This document shows, piece after piece, positions 46,471 to 59,750 of a stretch of DNA of 64,000 nucleotides. The notes under the pieces were generated by a model. The model searched no databases and was not told the origin of the DNA. It saw only the letters and a list, made by a program, of their open reading frames with translations. A program made the translations under genes and the position numbers. Location: the NCBI RefSeq assembly GCF_964204645.1, contig NC_134025.1:28302001-28366000 (forward strand), in the 5' to 3' direction. The first letter of the stretch is position 1; the number at the start of each line of letters is the position of its first letter. This stretch comes from Tubulanus polymorphus (taxonomy: Eukaryota > Nemertea > Palaeonemertea > Tubulaniformes > Tubulanidae).

Positions 46471-48965
46471 TCACGATTCAGCTGCTGGTTGAGTTTCAGG
46501 CTCTGATTCCCCTGATTCGCCCGGGACCCACAGACCAGAATCAACACATCGTTTTATATGATATTCCGCCTCCTCTTTCGGAAACTTTGTAATTGCTTCT
46601 TGTAACAGCGCAATATCTTTTTTCTCAAAACATTCTTGCAATTCCTTGAATAAGAAAAAACAGAGGGTCAAGGAATAGATTTGGCACTATACTGAAGTTT
46701 GTAGGTCGACTTGTCAAAGCTGAACTTCAGAGAATGAGATTAGCTCACCTTTGGTAATGATTCGAACACTTCTTGAGGGTCCAGACCTCCCGGTCCTAAT
46801 CGCTTTTGACGTTCCTCCTGAAATTGAAATGAAAGATCATTCATAACGATACCAACGTAAACAGATCTGAAACATGTTTGATTGGTAACTAACTTCTTCA
46901 TATTCGCGCACAGCTTCATCAATACGGGCCTGAGCACGTTTTCTAATCCTTTCCTTGAATGAATCTAATTCGTCGTCAAAAGCTTCCATGTACTGCTTTT
47001 CAGCCATTTTGATTCTACAAATATAATAACCACCGGAATAAGAAAAAGTTTGCCATTTTTAACAAATTTTTTTTACGGGCAGCAAACATCTACAATACCA
47101 GTACACACCGTGAGAAAAATGGGCCGATACATTCCCTCGGATCTCGGTCTAAAGATTGAGCTAACTGCAGAATAAACTGCATCACTATAGTTTGATGAGC
47201 AACATGTTCCATTAGTGATGTTTTCTGAAATAAAAGTAATATTGTAAGACCCAATAACTACATACAATTCTCTCCAATCAAATCAAATATACGTAACATA
47301 ATCTTACTTCTTCGACTTGTAAATTGATGCACCAAATCACTAGATGATTCGCAGATTCATCACAAACCAAGTCTCGATTCTGGAGCAGATACTCTTGACT
47401 GTCTTCATACTTTCTCATCATTCCAAACTTTTCTATTCTACTCTTATTTTCTTTGACAAATTTTTGCTATGAAATGACAAATAGCCATAATGTTACTAAT
47501 TTGACAAATCCATCGCAACCAAAAACATATTTGAATATTCAAAAAATTCATGATGCCCAAAATTATATATTTACCAGTCTTTCAGCTTTTTCATCTTCAG
47601 TTAGTTCCTCTTTTTTCTTCGGAGTATTTTTATTTATGACCTAAAACAAACAAGAAATACTTGAATAATGTAAAGACCTGTGGTGTCAAAAGAACAAACA
47701 AGACTTCAAATAATTTTCACTTACAGTCCGTGTTTTGCCGTCATGACAAAGTGTATCAACATTCCACGGAGTGAGCTGTAAACAAACATGAACAAAATAC
47801 ACATTACAAACTGAAGCAATTAACAAACCAAAAATACAGCTTAAGAAATACCAAACAAAATACCTTCTCTTGTTTCTTTAACTCATCTTCCTTCTTTTTC
47901 CAATCTATCTCTTGTTTTTCAATTTCGGCAGCTTTTATTTTCAGTTCATCAAGTTGTTCGGATAAACTTGGGTTCTAGAAAAAAATAATGGAAATATATT
48001 TCAGTTCAGCGTAAGATGAGAAGCGACGAATTAAATCGGCTTGTAGATGATTGACTGATGTTTTACCTGTTCCGCTTCTTTTATCTTCTGCTGTATAGCT
48101 ACCTTTTTCTTTTGGTGGCTGAAAAATAAATATGTTTCCCATGTTGCCTAAAAAAGTGTATTTTCCCTCTTTCCTCATTTAGAATTAGAAATACTTACTC
48201 AGCTATTCCTTTTTCGAATGTTTCTCTTTTTTTCTTTTGTTCTTCCATGCGTTCTACTCGAGCTTGATGTTTCCATCGGAATAAACTGGCTGTATCGACA
48301 TTTGGATGGGTATCGTCTTCATCATCAGAGATCTAAACAAGAAAACAATTGGTAAAATACATTTTATTGAAAAAACAACAAAAATCTTCATAGCTAAAAA
48401 TAATACGACGTGGCTCCGGTTAACGCATGCGCAATACAGTAGAATTCCGACTTGCAATAATTGGGATTCAAAACCAAATGAAAAATTAGTGGAGTCCTTT
48501 ACCCACTGACTGAGCCACAGTACACGACTGGAAGCTGAGGGAGTTAACTCATATATAGCCTCAACTAACCCTAACCCTATTCCTTCACGCATGTGCAAAC
48601 GTAGATATAGTGTAGATTCTCTCGTAACCGGAGCCAGTTTAAAAATAATAATATAATATTAAAATCAAGGGAAATGGATTTGGAGTTTCACAATGAAATT
48701 TGTGTGCAATCCTTTTTTTAGATGTTTTGATAAGTTATTAAGGTCGTTATTAGTAAGTAGGGATAGATGGAAGTGAACACTTTCTTTCCTCTCGGCTCCA
48801 CCACCTCTCCGACTCTATCCCCCGGCCTGTCGTCAGTGTGTTGGTCTGCCTCTTCGACTTCGAACTACTAAAAGTAAGCTATAAATAGTAGACCTCTCAT
48901 ATTTTTACATATACTCAATTTCTTACCTCTATATGATCCCATTTACTATAATCTAACCTTGACAT
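46471..48965 (-). CDS. HSP90 co-chaperone CDC37, 11 exons
   Basis: Cytosolic co-chaperone that loads protein kinases onto HSP90. Exons: 48927-48965, 48199-48332, 48067-48118, 47864-47974, 47725-47775, 47575-47640, 47308-47466, 47109-47224, 46894-47014, 46749-46817, 46471-46644, encoding 363 residues (human about 378). The N-terminus, [20 protein letters not shown] followed by a segment including [12 protein letters not shown], is the kinase-binding signature. Ser15 in ISDDED corresponds to the conserved CK2 phosphorylation site (Ser13 in human). A charged coiled coil follows, then the HSP90-binding core ([19 protein letters not shown]) and the C-terminal domain ([29 protein letters not shown]). 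The end is short and acidic. Confidence 0.96.
48395..48650 (-). mobile_element. tRNA-derived SINE / TIR composite element in CDC37 intron 1
   Basis: TGGCTCCGGTTA at 48411-48422 is repeated exactly inverted at 48625-48636. An 11-bp direct repeat TAAAAATAATA flanks it at 48395-48405 and 48640-48650, as expected of a target-site duplication. On the minus strand there is a tRNA-like head: an A-box-like TGGCTCAGTCAGTGG (about 48502-48516) and a B-box-like GGTTTTGAATCCC (48463-48475). Two TTAGGG-like units lie on the same strand. The combination suggests a SINE; the inverted ends are unusual for one. Confidence 0.6.
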
Positions 48966-50387
48966 GTTACTGCGGCTTTAACTGCGGAATACCGATGAAT
49001 GAAAGGGAAAGGCAAAAGAAGGCAAAACCAGATTTCACACGATCGAATAAACTAGAAATAGAAAACCCGGAAGTAAGCCGTGGTTAATTCGTAGTCGACG
49101 GAGTCAGTCATACTAATTATCCGCTTGGACACCGACAGAAATTAACACACATCGTCCTAGGTTTAAAACCGACTTGATATCTCTAGCCTAGGATTGAAAA
49201 AATTCTACTTGCGCCCGGAGTTACTCTTTTCAATGATTTATTTCTAGTCAAGTGAATTCCAGCGAGATATTTAAACCAAAATTGATTCACTTCAATAAAA
49301 ATCAAAACTAACACAAAACGCCAGTCAGTGTGTTGCAAAATTAGATTTTATTTTATTAATTAATACGGATCAATGTATTTAAAAAGCGCTATAAAAATGT
49401 TGAAATTCACATCAGATAAATTCTACCAATAATAAGAGAATGATTTAATCTCCACAATATAAAACATCACTAATGACATGATGAATTCAGTAATCTTCAG
49501 GTTATGTACCTGACATAGCCCCATCGATAAATGATTTGAGTACTAATCATTCTATCTTACACTCATGGAATACAACATACACTTCAACGGTAATACTACT
49601 GTTTCCTATATATACTCCTTAACATAATTCAATTAATTCTAATTCTATTCATTTATAATTTGTCAAATAGATTAAGACGAGCCGTAGGCAGTGGTCTGTT
49701 GATATAAATAAAAATGATCATATACAAAGTTATTACAAAAAATATATACAAAAAAATTGGATTTACATCATATATATAAAATAGTATTTAATACACTCTA
49801 CACAAATATTTCTAAAATTTTCATCTAATTTTCTTTCACTTGCCAAATCCTGTTGGCTGCATCATACATTGACCAGCAATGCAATACAATGCATGGAAGA
49901 CACAAAAATAATGGGACCCTAGTTCCATAATTTGAGCTAGATTTAACTCAGTCAGTCAATTTTCTAAGTCCTAAAATATGATGTAACTCAAAATTATGGA
50001 ACTGCGTCCCCCGGGTTTGTCTGTCTAAGAACCATGAGCAGATGAGTGGTGATGTCACTGTCCATAGAACAGAATTCAAGATTCTTTAAGTTGATGTTAA
50101 CAGGATAAATGCAGCAATAACAACGGATGAGTGAAATGGAAGAACTAAGCTGCCTTTAGTTTCAGTTCTCAATACTAAGTCTCACACTAAGTTTCACAAT
50201 ACTCTAAAACACAAGTGCAATTCACCGTACAGACAATACCTATCTAAAACGCCTCAACCTCTGAATGTCTGGACGTTGTTTTGTAAAAATTCTATAAATT
50301 CAACTAGAAATAAATAATAGAAATAACACTCATTACAGCATTATGATAAAATCTATAATTCCTCACTGCATTCGAATAATAATGAAC
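48966..50387. other. CDC37 promoter side and CEP128 3' flank
   Basis: 1.4 kb between the CDC37 start codon and the CEP128 stop codon, both on the minus strand. It contains the foldback element at 49913-50010 and AT-rich sequence; the left part must carry the CDC37 promoter and the right part the CEP128 3' UTR. No further coding sequence recognised. Confidence 0.55.
49913..50010. mobile_element. 98-bp foldback element with about 26-bp inverted repeats
   Basis: Left end 49913-49939 (GGGACCCTAGTTCCATAATT, then TGAGCTA) matches the complement of the right end 49984-50010 with a few mismatches and single-base gaps. No clear target-site duplication. MITE-like and non-coding. Confidence 0.65.
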
Positions 50388-53300
50388 TTATATAATATCC
50401 AGATCATCGTACGATCCTAGAACTGGTGACTTGGGTATAAAACTTCTACGGAATTCATCATCGGTCATGTAGAGCGGTTGAGGAGTTTTCTGATCGACTG
50501 CAGGACTACTACTGCGAGGAACAGGCCGTAGAGGAACGGGAGAAGACGCTCGTAACGGAGACGATGATCGTAGTCGACTCGACCGATGACTGTGGCGATC
50601 GTGAGTGGGAACATTTTCTTCGATTCTCACGCGTCGTTTAGGTTTCGGAGAGGATGAAGGGCTACTCGTAGCGCTGATACGAGCTGCTTGCAGATCCGCA
50701 TCCAGTTTGTCCATCTAAATATACAATAATGACAAGACTTATATAAATAACGAGGAAAATAAAAGTTTCAAAGATAAGTTATATTTGTCGAGCTATTGGT
50801 TCATACCTTGTACTCATCGGCACATTTTCTAGTTTCTAGAAGTTCATCTCGTAAACGATTCACTGTCTCTTGTAATCTGTGAAAAAAATTCAGCAAACGA
50901 TTAAAACATTCAGATTCAATTGAGTAGATGACTGCCGGTCCAACACGGTTCACATACTTCGCGTATCTTTCATGAATTCTATCTCTTTCTTTGTTTGAAT
51001 CTTGTATATCTTTGATTTCTTCTATGATATAATGCTTTTCCGCCTCAAGTTCTATCGATTTGTTGAGGTTTTCCTCCTTTTGTCGACGAAGAGAATTCGA
51101 CAGTTCATGTACTTGTTCCTTCGAATAAAATTTGTTACCGTTATTCATAGTCAGTTGCCTAGATAATACAAATTGAATGATTTATAACACTTACTTCGAG
51201 AACTTGAACCTCATCTGTTTTCAATGCTTCGCGCTGAGCCAGGACTACAAAAGAAATGTCTAGGAATGAGTACAAAACTTTTACTTGACACAATAATCAT
51301 CCCCGCAAATTAAGACACGTACATTGTTTCTGTATGACTAGGTCTTCTAAGACTTCATTTTGTTTTTCCAGTTCATTCACAAATAATTTCCTATCAGTTT
51401 CGACTGATTGTACGGCATCCTTCATATCTATTTTAAGGCGAGTTTCTCGAGTTCTTTGTTCCTTCATCTGTGACTGTAACCATTGCAATTTACTCTACAA
51501 AATAAAAATAAAAAACATGTTAAGAATCCATGTTGGAATTGAAGAGCGGCAAAATGCTAGTTTATCTTATCCTGGTATATCCTACCTTCATATCAGCTAG
51601 CCATCGTTGAGGGTCACTGTGGCACTTTCCTGGAGACAAAGCCTGGCGATAGAAATTGAGCGATGAAAGGTTATTCACATTTTTTACGCATACAGTCATG
51701 ATTATTGTAGAAATGCTTACATCATAAGTTTCACTCGAATCAAGAGTTGCAAGTTCAACTAAACCGTTTACTTCAACACCAATTGAATGTAAAATATTCT
51801 ACAATAAATAAAGCCATGCATTGATAGTTTAGCCACATACAGTGAAGTAAGAACAGATCCACGAAACACTTACGGTAATTCAACTGACATTAAAAATAAG
51901 TATGAATTCTTACCCTCTGGTCGCGCTCTAATTTTTTTATACAGTCTTGAACATCCAACAACTCCTCTTCAACTTTCCTGGCCCTGAATCAACAAAAACA
52001 CAATTCATCACCATTGCTAACAAATCAAAAGATGATGAATATTATGGAGGGAGCAAATACCTGCTTATATCATCATCAGCTATTTGTAGTTTAGTTTGAT
52101 ATTCCTGTCTTATTTTCAGTATTTTACGTTTCAATACGGTGTTATCATCTTCTAGTCTTCCAATCTCATCGTGAAGTTTATCGATATCATCTTTGCTCTT
52201 ATCATCTTTAGCCTTTAACATTTTATAAGCAGATCTATGTTCTGAGACATCAATCTGTAAAAAATACCAGAAAACAGAATTTAAATTAGCCCCCCATTGG
52301 CTCCATAGTGATGAAAATTCCATGGTTTCATCTATCACTTAGCAACCACTAAAGCAACTCTATAGAAACTCCAGCTATTTGCAGAAAAGCAGAAAGGATT
52401 TCAGGTAAGTATCTACTATTTGTCTTACTTTTAGGGCTTGTATTTCAGCTTCAAATTCAGCCTGATCCCTTTTCATTCTTCTCGACATATCTTGTACAGT
52501 CTGAATTTCTCTCGCCTGAAAATGACATCAAAAACATCATGATTTAAATGAAATACACAAAAAATATCATTGAGCGTCAATTCTTACAATTACAACCTAC
52601 AAGTACAAATGAATCTAGCTGTGATAGTTACCTTGATATCTTCCATTTGTCGGCGTAACTGTTCAACATCTCGTAAATGTTTCTCATTCTCCTGAACAGG
52701 GGTAAATTATATACATAGATGATAGTTATTTTATTAGGCTTCTTCAGAATATGAAATGACATTTATACACATTAATTGAAAGGTTATGAATCGCGAATAA
52801 TGCAGCGATGAATGTATTTAACAATAATGAAATGTTAAATGCACAGTAATGAAGAATGGGTAATGTGAGTAATAATAGTTAGACAGACAGCAAACTGACA
52901 TTACAGCAAAATTTTTTAAGTTGAAATCAAATAGAGCTTACCTCTCGGTTTTGCTTTGATAACAATGATATTTCTTCCCTGAGTGTTTGTTCTATGTGAT
53001 GCGCACCCATCAAACTGTTCTTTAATTCCTAAAAAAAACCCAAATAACATGATGTATTACAAAACACTGAAGAAGACTAATCAGTATTCTGAAGTTGACT
53101 GTTGATGGTATATTTCTTACGGTGCGTTGTGTTTGCATTTCCTGAGTTTGAGCAGATAGTTCAGCTTTTAGTAAGCTCACTTCTTGTAGTTCTCTCTGAA
53201 AAAAATCATCGTCAACCATTGGTTATGAAATAAAATGATTCAGCCTAAAATGTATGAACTATATCAATCAATTGACTATATTTGCAAACATACTCTAAGT

Positions 53301-56300
53301 GTTTTACATTCATCCTGAGCGACGAGACACTGAGCCTCGACGCTGGATAGTTTCTCTTCAAGATGGCCGCGTTCGTCTTTAATCTGCGCATACATCACCT
53401 CTGATGAATGTAACTCCTCTTTGAGCTGAAGAAAAGAAGTATCCACATTTCACTACTGAATCGGTCAACATTTTATAATGATTCAACAATGTCTATAAGT
53501 ATAATATCTATCATACTTTTTCATTCATGCCTCTGTAATCGCGAACATCTTTATCCAAGTCACATTTAATCGCCTTAATATCGCTAAGCTGAAACAGAAA
53601 CATTAGTTATAATTACTTTCAAAGACATATGTTCAATATAATAGAATGAGAGGAATGAACAGTATCTCAAAACTCACCTCTGCATCTCTGAGTCTGAGGT
53701 GTTCTTCTTGTTGAGCACGAATTTGCTAAAATACAACAAAATGTTTAGAAATTCAGTAATAATTTCATTACTACTCAACACTTACACGTCTCACAGTAGG
53801 TAGATGATGAACTTACAAGAATGTCTCCCATTTCTCGTTTCATATTTTCTAATTGTTGACTGGCAGTGCAAAATTGAACTTTCATCTGTTCGTGATCTTT
53901 TGTTAAATGCGTGTTTTTCTGATTGAGTTGTTCAGATTCCGTGCGATATTTCTCCAGCTCTTTTTCTAGCCGCTTACATTTCAGTTTCCACCTGGGAATT
54001 TAACAGAGAAAATTCACCCTATTGAACCGAAACTCAGTTTCAATGACTCAAGCATTTAAGACTCACATTTTTACTGTTTCTGTTGCTCTAGTCCTCATTT
54101 CGTCTTGGCGTATTTCAGTTTCTTGAAGCTGATTGTCTGTTTTCTTCAATTCGTCTGCGTATCGATCAGCCTCTCTCGTTAAATCTCTCAACTGTCTCAG
54201 GGCGTCTTCTAATTGAGAAACCGCCGTATTCCTCTGACGTTCACATTCTTCATATTTTATCTTAAATTCTTGTAGTTCCGTCATCAGTTTTAAAATATGC
54301 TTTTCTTTGTTTTCCATGTCTTTTTTCATGACCTTAAGGGACGAAAAAAATTTTTATAATCATTTCTTAAAATTCAAATCAAGTGCTGATTCAAAAAAGT
54401 TCATTTAATAACAACCATTACCTCAACACTATCAGAAAGTTGAGATTTTTGACGTTCAGTTCTATCCAGTGTTCTTCTTACATCCTCGATTTCCTGAGAT
54501 CCTAAGTGAGTTGATCGCGATATTTGTTGTTTCAGTTCTTTTATCTCTCGTTCCAAGTTTCTACGCTCATTTTCACGTTCCTCTTTGGCTAGAATTATTA
54601 AAAATTTCCAAATGAAATCAGCAACAAAAAGAAACTTATACCATTTACTAGTATTATTGAAACTTACCAGTTTTATAGCGTTTTCTTTCTTTTAGTTCTT
54701 CTTCGGTTTTCATTTCTTCCAATTTTGATCGCAAAGTCGTGCGATCCTTCTCAGCATTTGAAAGCTGATGCCTCAATTCTTCCATCTGAAAATGATTTCA
54801 CCTTGTTATTATCGGCAGAACAAGTGTTTAAGTGGATTAAAGAATTCAAAGAAAGGAATCAATGAATGAATCTCACCTGTCTCACTAGAGCAACTTTACT
54901 ACCTTCTGATTGGTCAAATCGTCTTTTGATATTTTCTAATTCGCCCTCAATCTATGAATGAAAATAAATAAATGAAAAAAAATGAAGTAACACGAATCTG
55001 CCATGTAAATTTGGCTCTTATCTCATTCATTTGATTTTTATTTAACGGGCCCAGAGCCAAATCATAAAGCAAAAACTGTGAAACACCTTTCTAAAGTTTA
55101 CCTGTTTTTTCTGAGTATCAGCCTGACTTAGTCGGTGTTTCCACATACTTTCCTCAGCTGACATTGCTGATTGTAAAGCTGGTACTTGTTGTGGCTGTTG
55201 TTGCTGCTGTTGTAATGCCTGTTTTAAATAACACAACGTATCATATATATGATATCCCCCTTTACTTGTCTGCTACATTACTTCTTCGAAGGAATTTAAT
55301 TTACCTGTCGTAATTCAGTAGAAAGTCGTCCTACATCGTATCTTCTTTGTTCAGTAGTTTTCTTTTCACCTTTCAATTCTTCCTGTATATTATGCAGGCG
55401 TTTTTCTACGCTATCGCTCTACAAATATTCATCGCAGATTTCATGAATTGCGGTGCACATTTTCAAGAATGAAACGTAGTTAAAACATCCACACTAAAAC
55501 TTACAAGATCGGCATTTGAGCGCCTTAAACTATCAGACAATTCAATCATCGATCTTCTATTTTCAATTTCATCTCTAAAAAATGTCAACAAAACAGTTAA
55601 AAATTTTATAATGATCAATTACACGTATAACACTGTTCAACCTCGATAGAGAGTTCAAATGATTAAAAATCCATAGAAGAACAAAAGTTTTGCATCATTT
55701 GTGACTTGTCTTGAGAAGGGGTATGAACATTCGACATATTGAATTCAACATGATATGTATGAAAAGTGAAACTGTTTGTTCTTCTATGGGTTTTGTAACA
55801 TTTCACTTGCTTGTTACGTCTGTCTAACTCTCTATTCAAATCATCTCGTAGTCGATGTTGATCCGTCGATAAATCTCGCACATTCTGATGTATCTCGTGA
55901 ACCTCTTCAGTAGAAGCCGTCATATCATCAGTGAATCTAACGGCGCTTCGTCCGGCGCGGCCTCTCCGTCGACTCGACGCTTCTATATCGCTTTCCGACG
56001 AACGCTGATCAGAGAAAAAAAAGCAAGATCGAGATATCATTATTGAAAACTTTCAAAATGGGAGCAAATCAATATCATTCAAAATAGCATATATCATTTA
56101 AAGATAAATTCATTGCTGCATATGAATAATTAAAGTGATAATCACGAGAAAAAAACTCAACATACCCCAAACTCTCTGAATGATGGGCCTCTTCTCCTGC
56201 GCCGTACTGGATAAAGAGAATAATACCGATACATGTTTACTCAAACAGGTCCAAACATTTATAACTGAGTTTAAACAGGTGGAATTCAAAAAACACTGTG

Positions 56301-59300
56301 TTCATCTATTATACTAGATCATGATTTATGCATAAACTGGTAGCAAAAAATATACATATATATGCATACATAGACGAAAGTTCGACAAAAGTAAATTTGC
56401 TTAAATGCGGGTGTCGAATTTCAAATTTTACTATAAAACGTCATCTACCAAAGACAGAAATGACAAACAGTGAATACTTGTACGAATAAAAGAATGGCTT
56501 TTTAAGCCGATCTGAATGAATAACTGGTGAACTAGTAAATCGTACAAGGCACGTGTAAGCATAATGAGACACCCATACAATACTGAACTTCATATTATCA
56601 GACAATCAGCAGGATACAACTGACTTAAAAAACTACTCACCTCTAATACCATCTTCAACCTCTAGATCACTAGATCGGAGGGGTCTCGATAGATCAGGAC
56701 TGACACTCGCACTACTAGCTGCTGATGCTCTGATTCTTTCTTCTTTCAATTGGTCCATTGTTTTATCTAAATCTCCTCGTAACTGAAAAATATCGATTTT
56801 GCTCTTTGCTCATTAAATCAACAATAATCAAGTATTTCTAATGATGAAAGAATTAACAGAACTCTTAATCATTACAAAAGATTTAAGCAGTTTCAACTTA
56901 ATTTGAAGTCACGCTAACTGTGCCTAGTAAAATATTGTGCTTTATTTACATTATCTAATCACAAACATTTCAGGGACAAATTCAGATTCATGATAAAATG
57001 GAATTTTAAACAGTTGAGATTTAAAAAATCAATTTAAGGCCTAATTCATTTTTCTCAATCATCAAGAATCCATACACCAAACCAAGAAGACCTTGCGTAG
57101 GATTTATTAGCAGTATGGAAATGGTTCTCAACAACATGTTTGTGCAAAAACTGTACATGAATCAATTTTATTACAGACATCATCATCGTCAAAGCATGAC
57201 CGGGTGTTTAGCGGTATTCGTCAATTAAACACACTGAGTATTGGATAGGATAATCATGGATAGATATATTTCATTAATAATAGACCAGCTCGCTCGATTT
57301 ACAGCCTACTGTTTGAGAAGCATTATTGTTATTCGTTTCATTAACACTACAAACTTCAAATGGCAATTCGAAAATCTTTACAAAAAGATTCCGAACAATC
57401 GACACGCTTATGACCACAGCTTGGCAGTTAACCAATGGAATTAATCATAATCAGAAGAATTAGTAACAAATATCACGTCTAGTTATAACTTTAAAAAATC
57501 CATACCTATAGAAGCGTCCTAGGGTCATGATTTAGAAAAATTATTTGTAGGATTAATTCCGACATAATATCTCGGAATAAAATTGTCAAACTTTTTAGTT
57601 TAATTGAAATGATTTTTCTCTGCGATATTATGTCAGAATTAATTCTTATTTGTTATGAATCAATGGAAATTTCAACTACCTAGTATCTGTTGTCCTGGGG
57701 ATATTTTCATTGAATAAAACAAATTCTGAATTACTTGGGGATAATCTCAGAATAAAACATTTTATATACATCACATTAAAGAATTTGACAAATTTGCTCT
57801 GACATGATATCTCTGAACAATATAATTTCCATTGAGATATAAATGTATAATCTTTGAATAGATTTTTTGAAGAAAATGGAGTTGGAATTTCCATTGATTA
57901 AAAAAAAAATTGGAATTTTTTTTAGAGTAAGACGAAATATCTGGAAAAATATTTCGATTGAATAAAAAATTGAAATTCAAGATATCAAAACTAATTCCTA
58001 AAATATCATTGCTCTCATGTCCCCAGGACACTTCTGTACATTAAAGGATAGATTGTAATGAAAGAAAGTATGCACAGTTCAAACCAACTGCAAAATAATA
58101 ACATTAAGGCCTAGGTACACCAAAAATACAAAAGTATTTTTGTCTATACACTTAATAAATAAAGGTAAAGCTATCTCGTTTTAATGCTCAGAGGTAAAGA
58201 TACTAAAACATGGACTTACCCTTTCCATGGAGGACGATTGTTGGGTATTTAAATCTCTATATGTACCCAGCATCCGATCTACTGAGCGTAGATTCCTATT
58301 TGTGTCCTAAAATATTACAAGAAATAAGTGCATTTTAAAAACAAACAAAAAATAGGCTACAATGAACAGAGTTTCATTTTTGCTAGTTTCCACCATATTG
58401 TGACAAAACTAAACTAAAACCATTAAAGAACAAATAATGTTTATAGGCCTAATGTGAGAACAGACCTCAACGCATTCCTTCAGTTCTTCCATTTTGACTA
58501 TGATTAAAAGTCCACTTAAGGCTACGGCCTATAGGCTTTGCGTTATCCAGTCAGTCACAAGAGGACTCCCCAGACCAAATCGTATAGTACACTGAACATT
58601 TTTATATATCGTAAAAATAGAATTTCACACTCGCACTCACAAGTCAGAACTGAGTGACTGAATAATAATTGAGAGACAAAATAAATGACCTAAATTATTA
58701 ATGGAAAAGATATTAGAAAGAAGAACAGGATTTCTACATAAACGCTGATTTGTAAAGCGTTAAAGATCTTTCATAGATCCTGACTTTCAATTTCCTAAAT
58801 AGACAGTCACATACAATAGAATCCTGTTTAGAATTTCAAAAGTGATCAATTGGCAGTGATCGATAAGATTTTTGAATTATAGATTACAGAAATACCGATA
58901 CTAAAACTAATTTCAGTATATTCTAATACATTTAATATCCAGGGTAACTAACTTACAGTAAAATACATGATACAGAACAGACTCCGCGCAGAATGAATCA
59001 ATAATCATTTCAATTATCGGTTGATACCGAGTGGAGACAGGCCACGCATTTATTCATCCATTCAATGACTCTCGCGCAGTCCATATCTCAATAAACCAGA
59101 CCTGACTTGCAATCATTATTAACTGCCAATTTCCAACTCACACGAATAATAGCAAAAACAACATCAATCGCGACAGTGAATATATTATAAACACTGCGTG
59201 CACTAATCACGCATGAAAATCTATAAATATCAAATCAAAAATCATCAACCTTACCAGTTAGCCTGCGCATAAAATTTAGAAAAATTTTTCAGCATTTTAT

Positions 59301-59750
59301 CTCATCTTTTGAATATTCACATCAAATATCTAATTTTTTTGAAAATTTTCATGCATGTCAAAATTTTCGAATAACAACATTTTTCAAATTTTTCATATTT
59401 TTCCCTATTCTTCGCAGGAATCTTAAATCTTAGGATTGTTCAAATTTTCCATATCAATCACTACCCAGTGTAAACTAGCTAATTAAACGAGAACCTTAGA
59501 GTAGGATGTGACAGGTTCCAAGCAGACTTTTATGTCTTAATTCAAATGTAGGGATGTTTGGAATAAAAATAGACATTGTATCTTAGTATCTTACCTTTAA
59601 AGAAGAACTTATGATCCCAACTTGACCGGAATTGACATTTTGCATTCTTTGACGCGCTGAATGTCGCGGAGAAGCTAACGATCCTTGAGTCGAACCATCT
59701 CCGAATATATCTGAATCATCACCACTGGAAATATCTTCACTATCGGCCAT
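50388..59750 (-). CDS. centrosomal protein CEP128, many exons
   Basis: Coiled-coil protein of centriolar subdistal appendages and basal bodies. Start MADSEDISSGDDSDIFGDG at 59750; stop after YDDLDII at 50388. First exons: 59595-59750, 58220-58306, 56641-56782, 56166-56206, 55811-56004, 55505-55574, 55305-55418, 55102-55218, 54877-54951, 54668-54785, 54422-54588. Family landmarks in order: DTNRNLRSVDRMLGTYRDL; an arginine run (VRRRRRG) before AVRFTDDM; NVRDLSTDQHRLRDDLNREL; about 800 residues of heptad-rich helix; then DPQRWLADMKSKLQWLQSQM. The C-terminus is Ser/Arg/Pro-rich (from HDRHSHRSSRLRSSSPLRA). The intron after exon 5 begins with GC. The 5' UTR is spliced. Assignment rests on the N-terminal and DPxRWLA blocks. 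Confidence 0.88.
57551..57644. repeat. 23-bp inverted repeat in CEP128 intron 2
   Basis: Arms 57551-57573 and 57622-57644 match at 20 of 23 positions around GACATAATATC / GATATTATGTC, with a 48-bp spacer. Related words (GATATCTC...GAATAAAA) recur irregularly to about 58030, so this may be the best-preserved part of an old repeat array. Confidence 0.6.

Noticed and set aside
48560-48585. Telomere-like CTAACCCTAACCCT
   Set aside because: Only two units, inside a dispersed element; not an interstitial telomere array.
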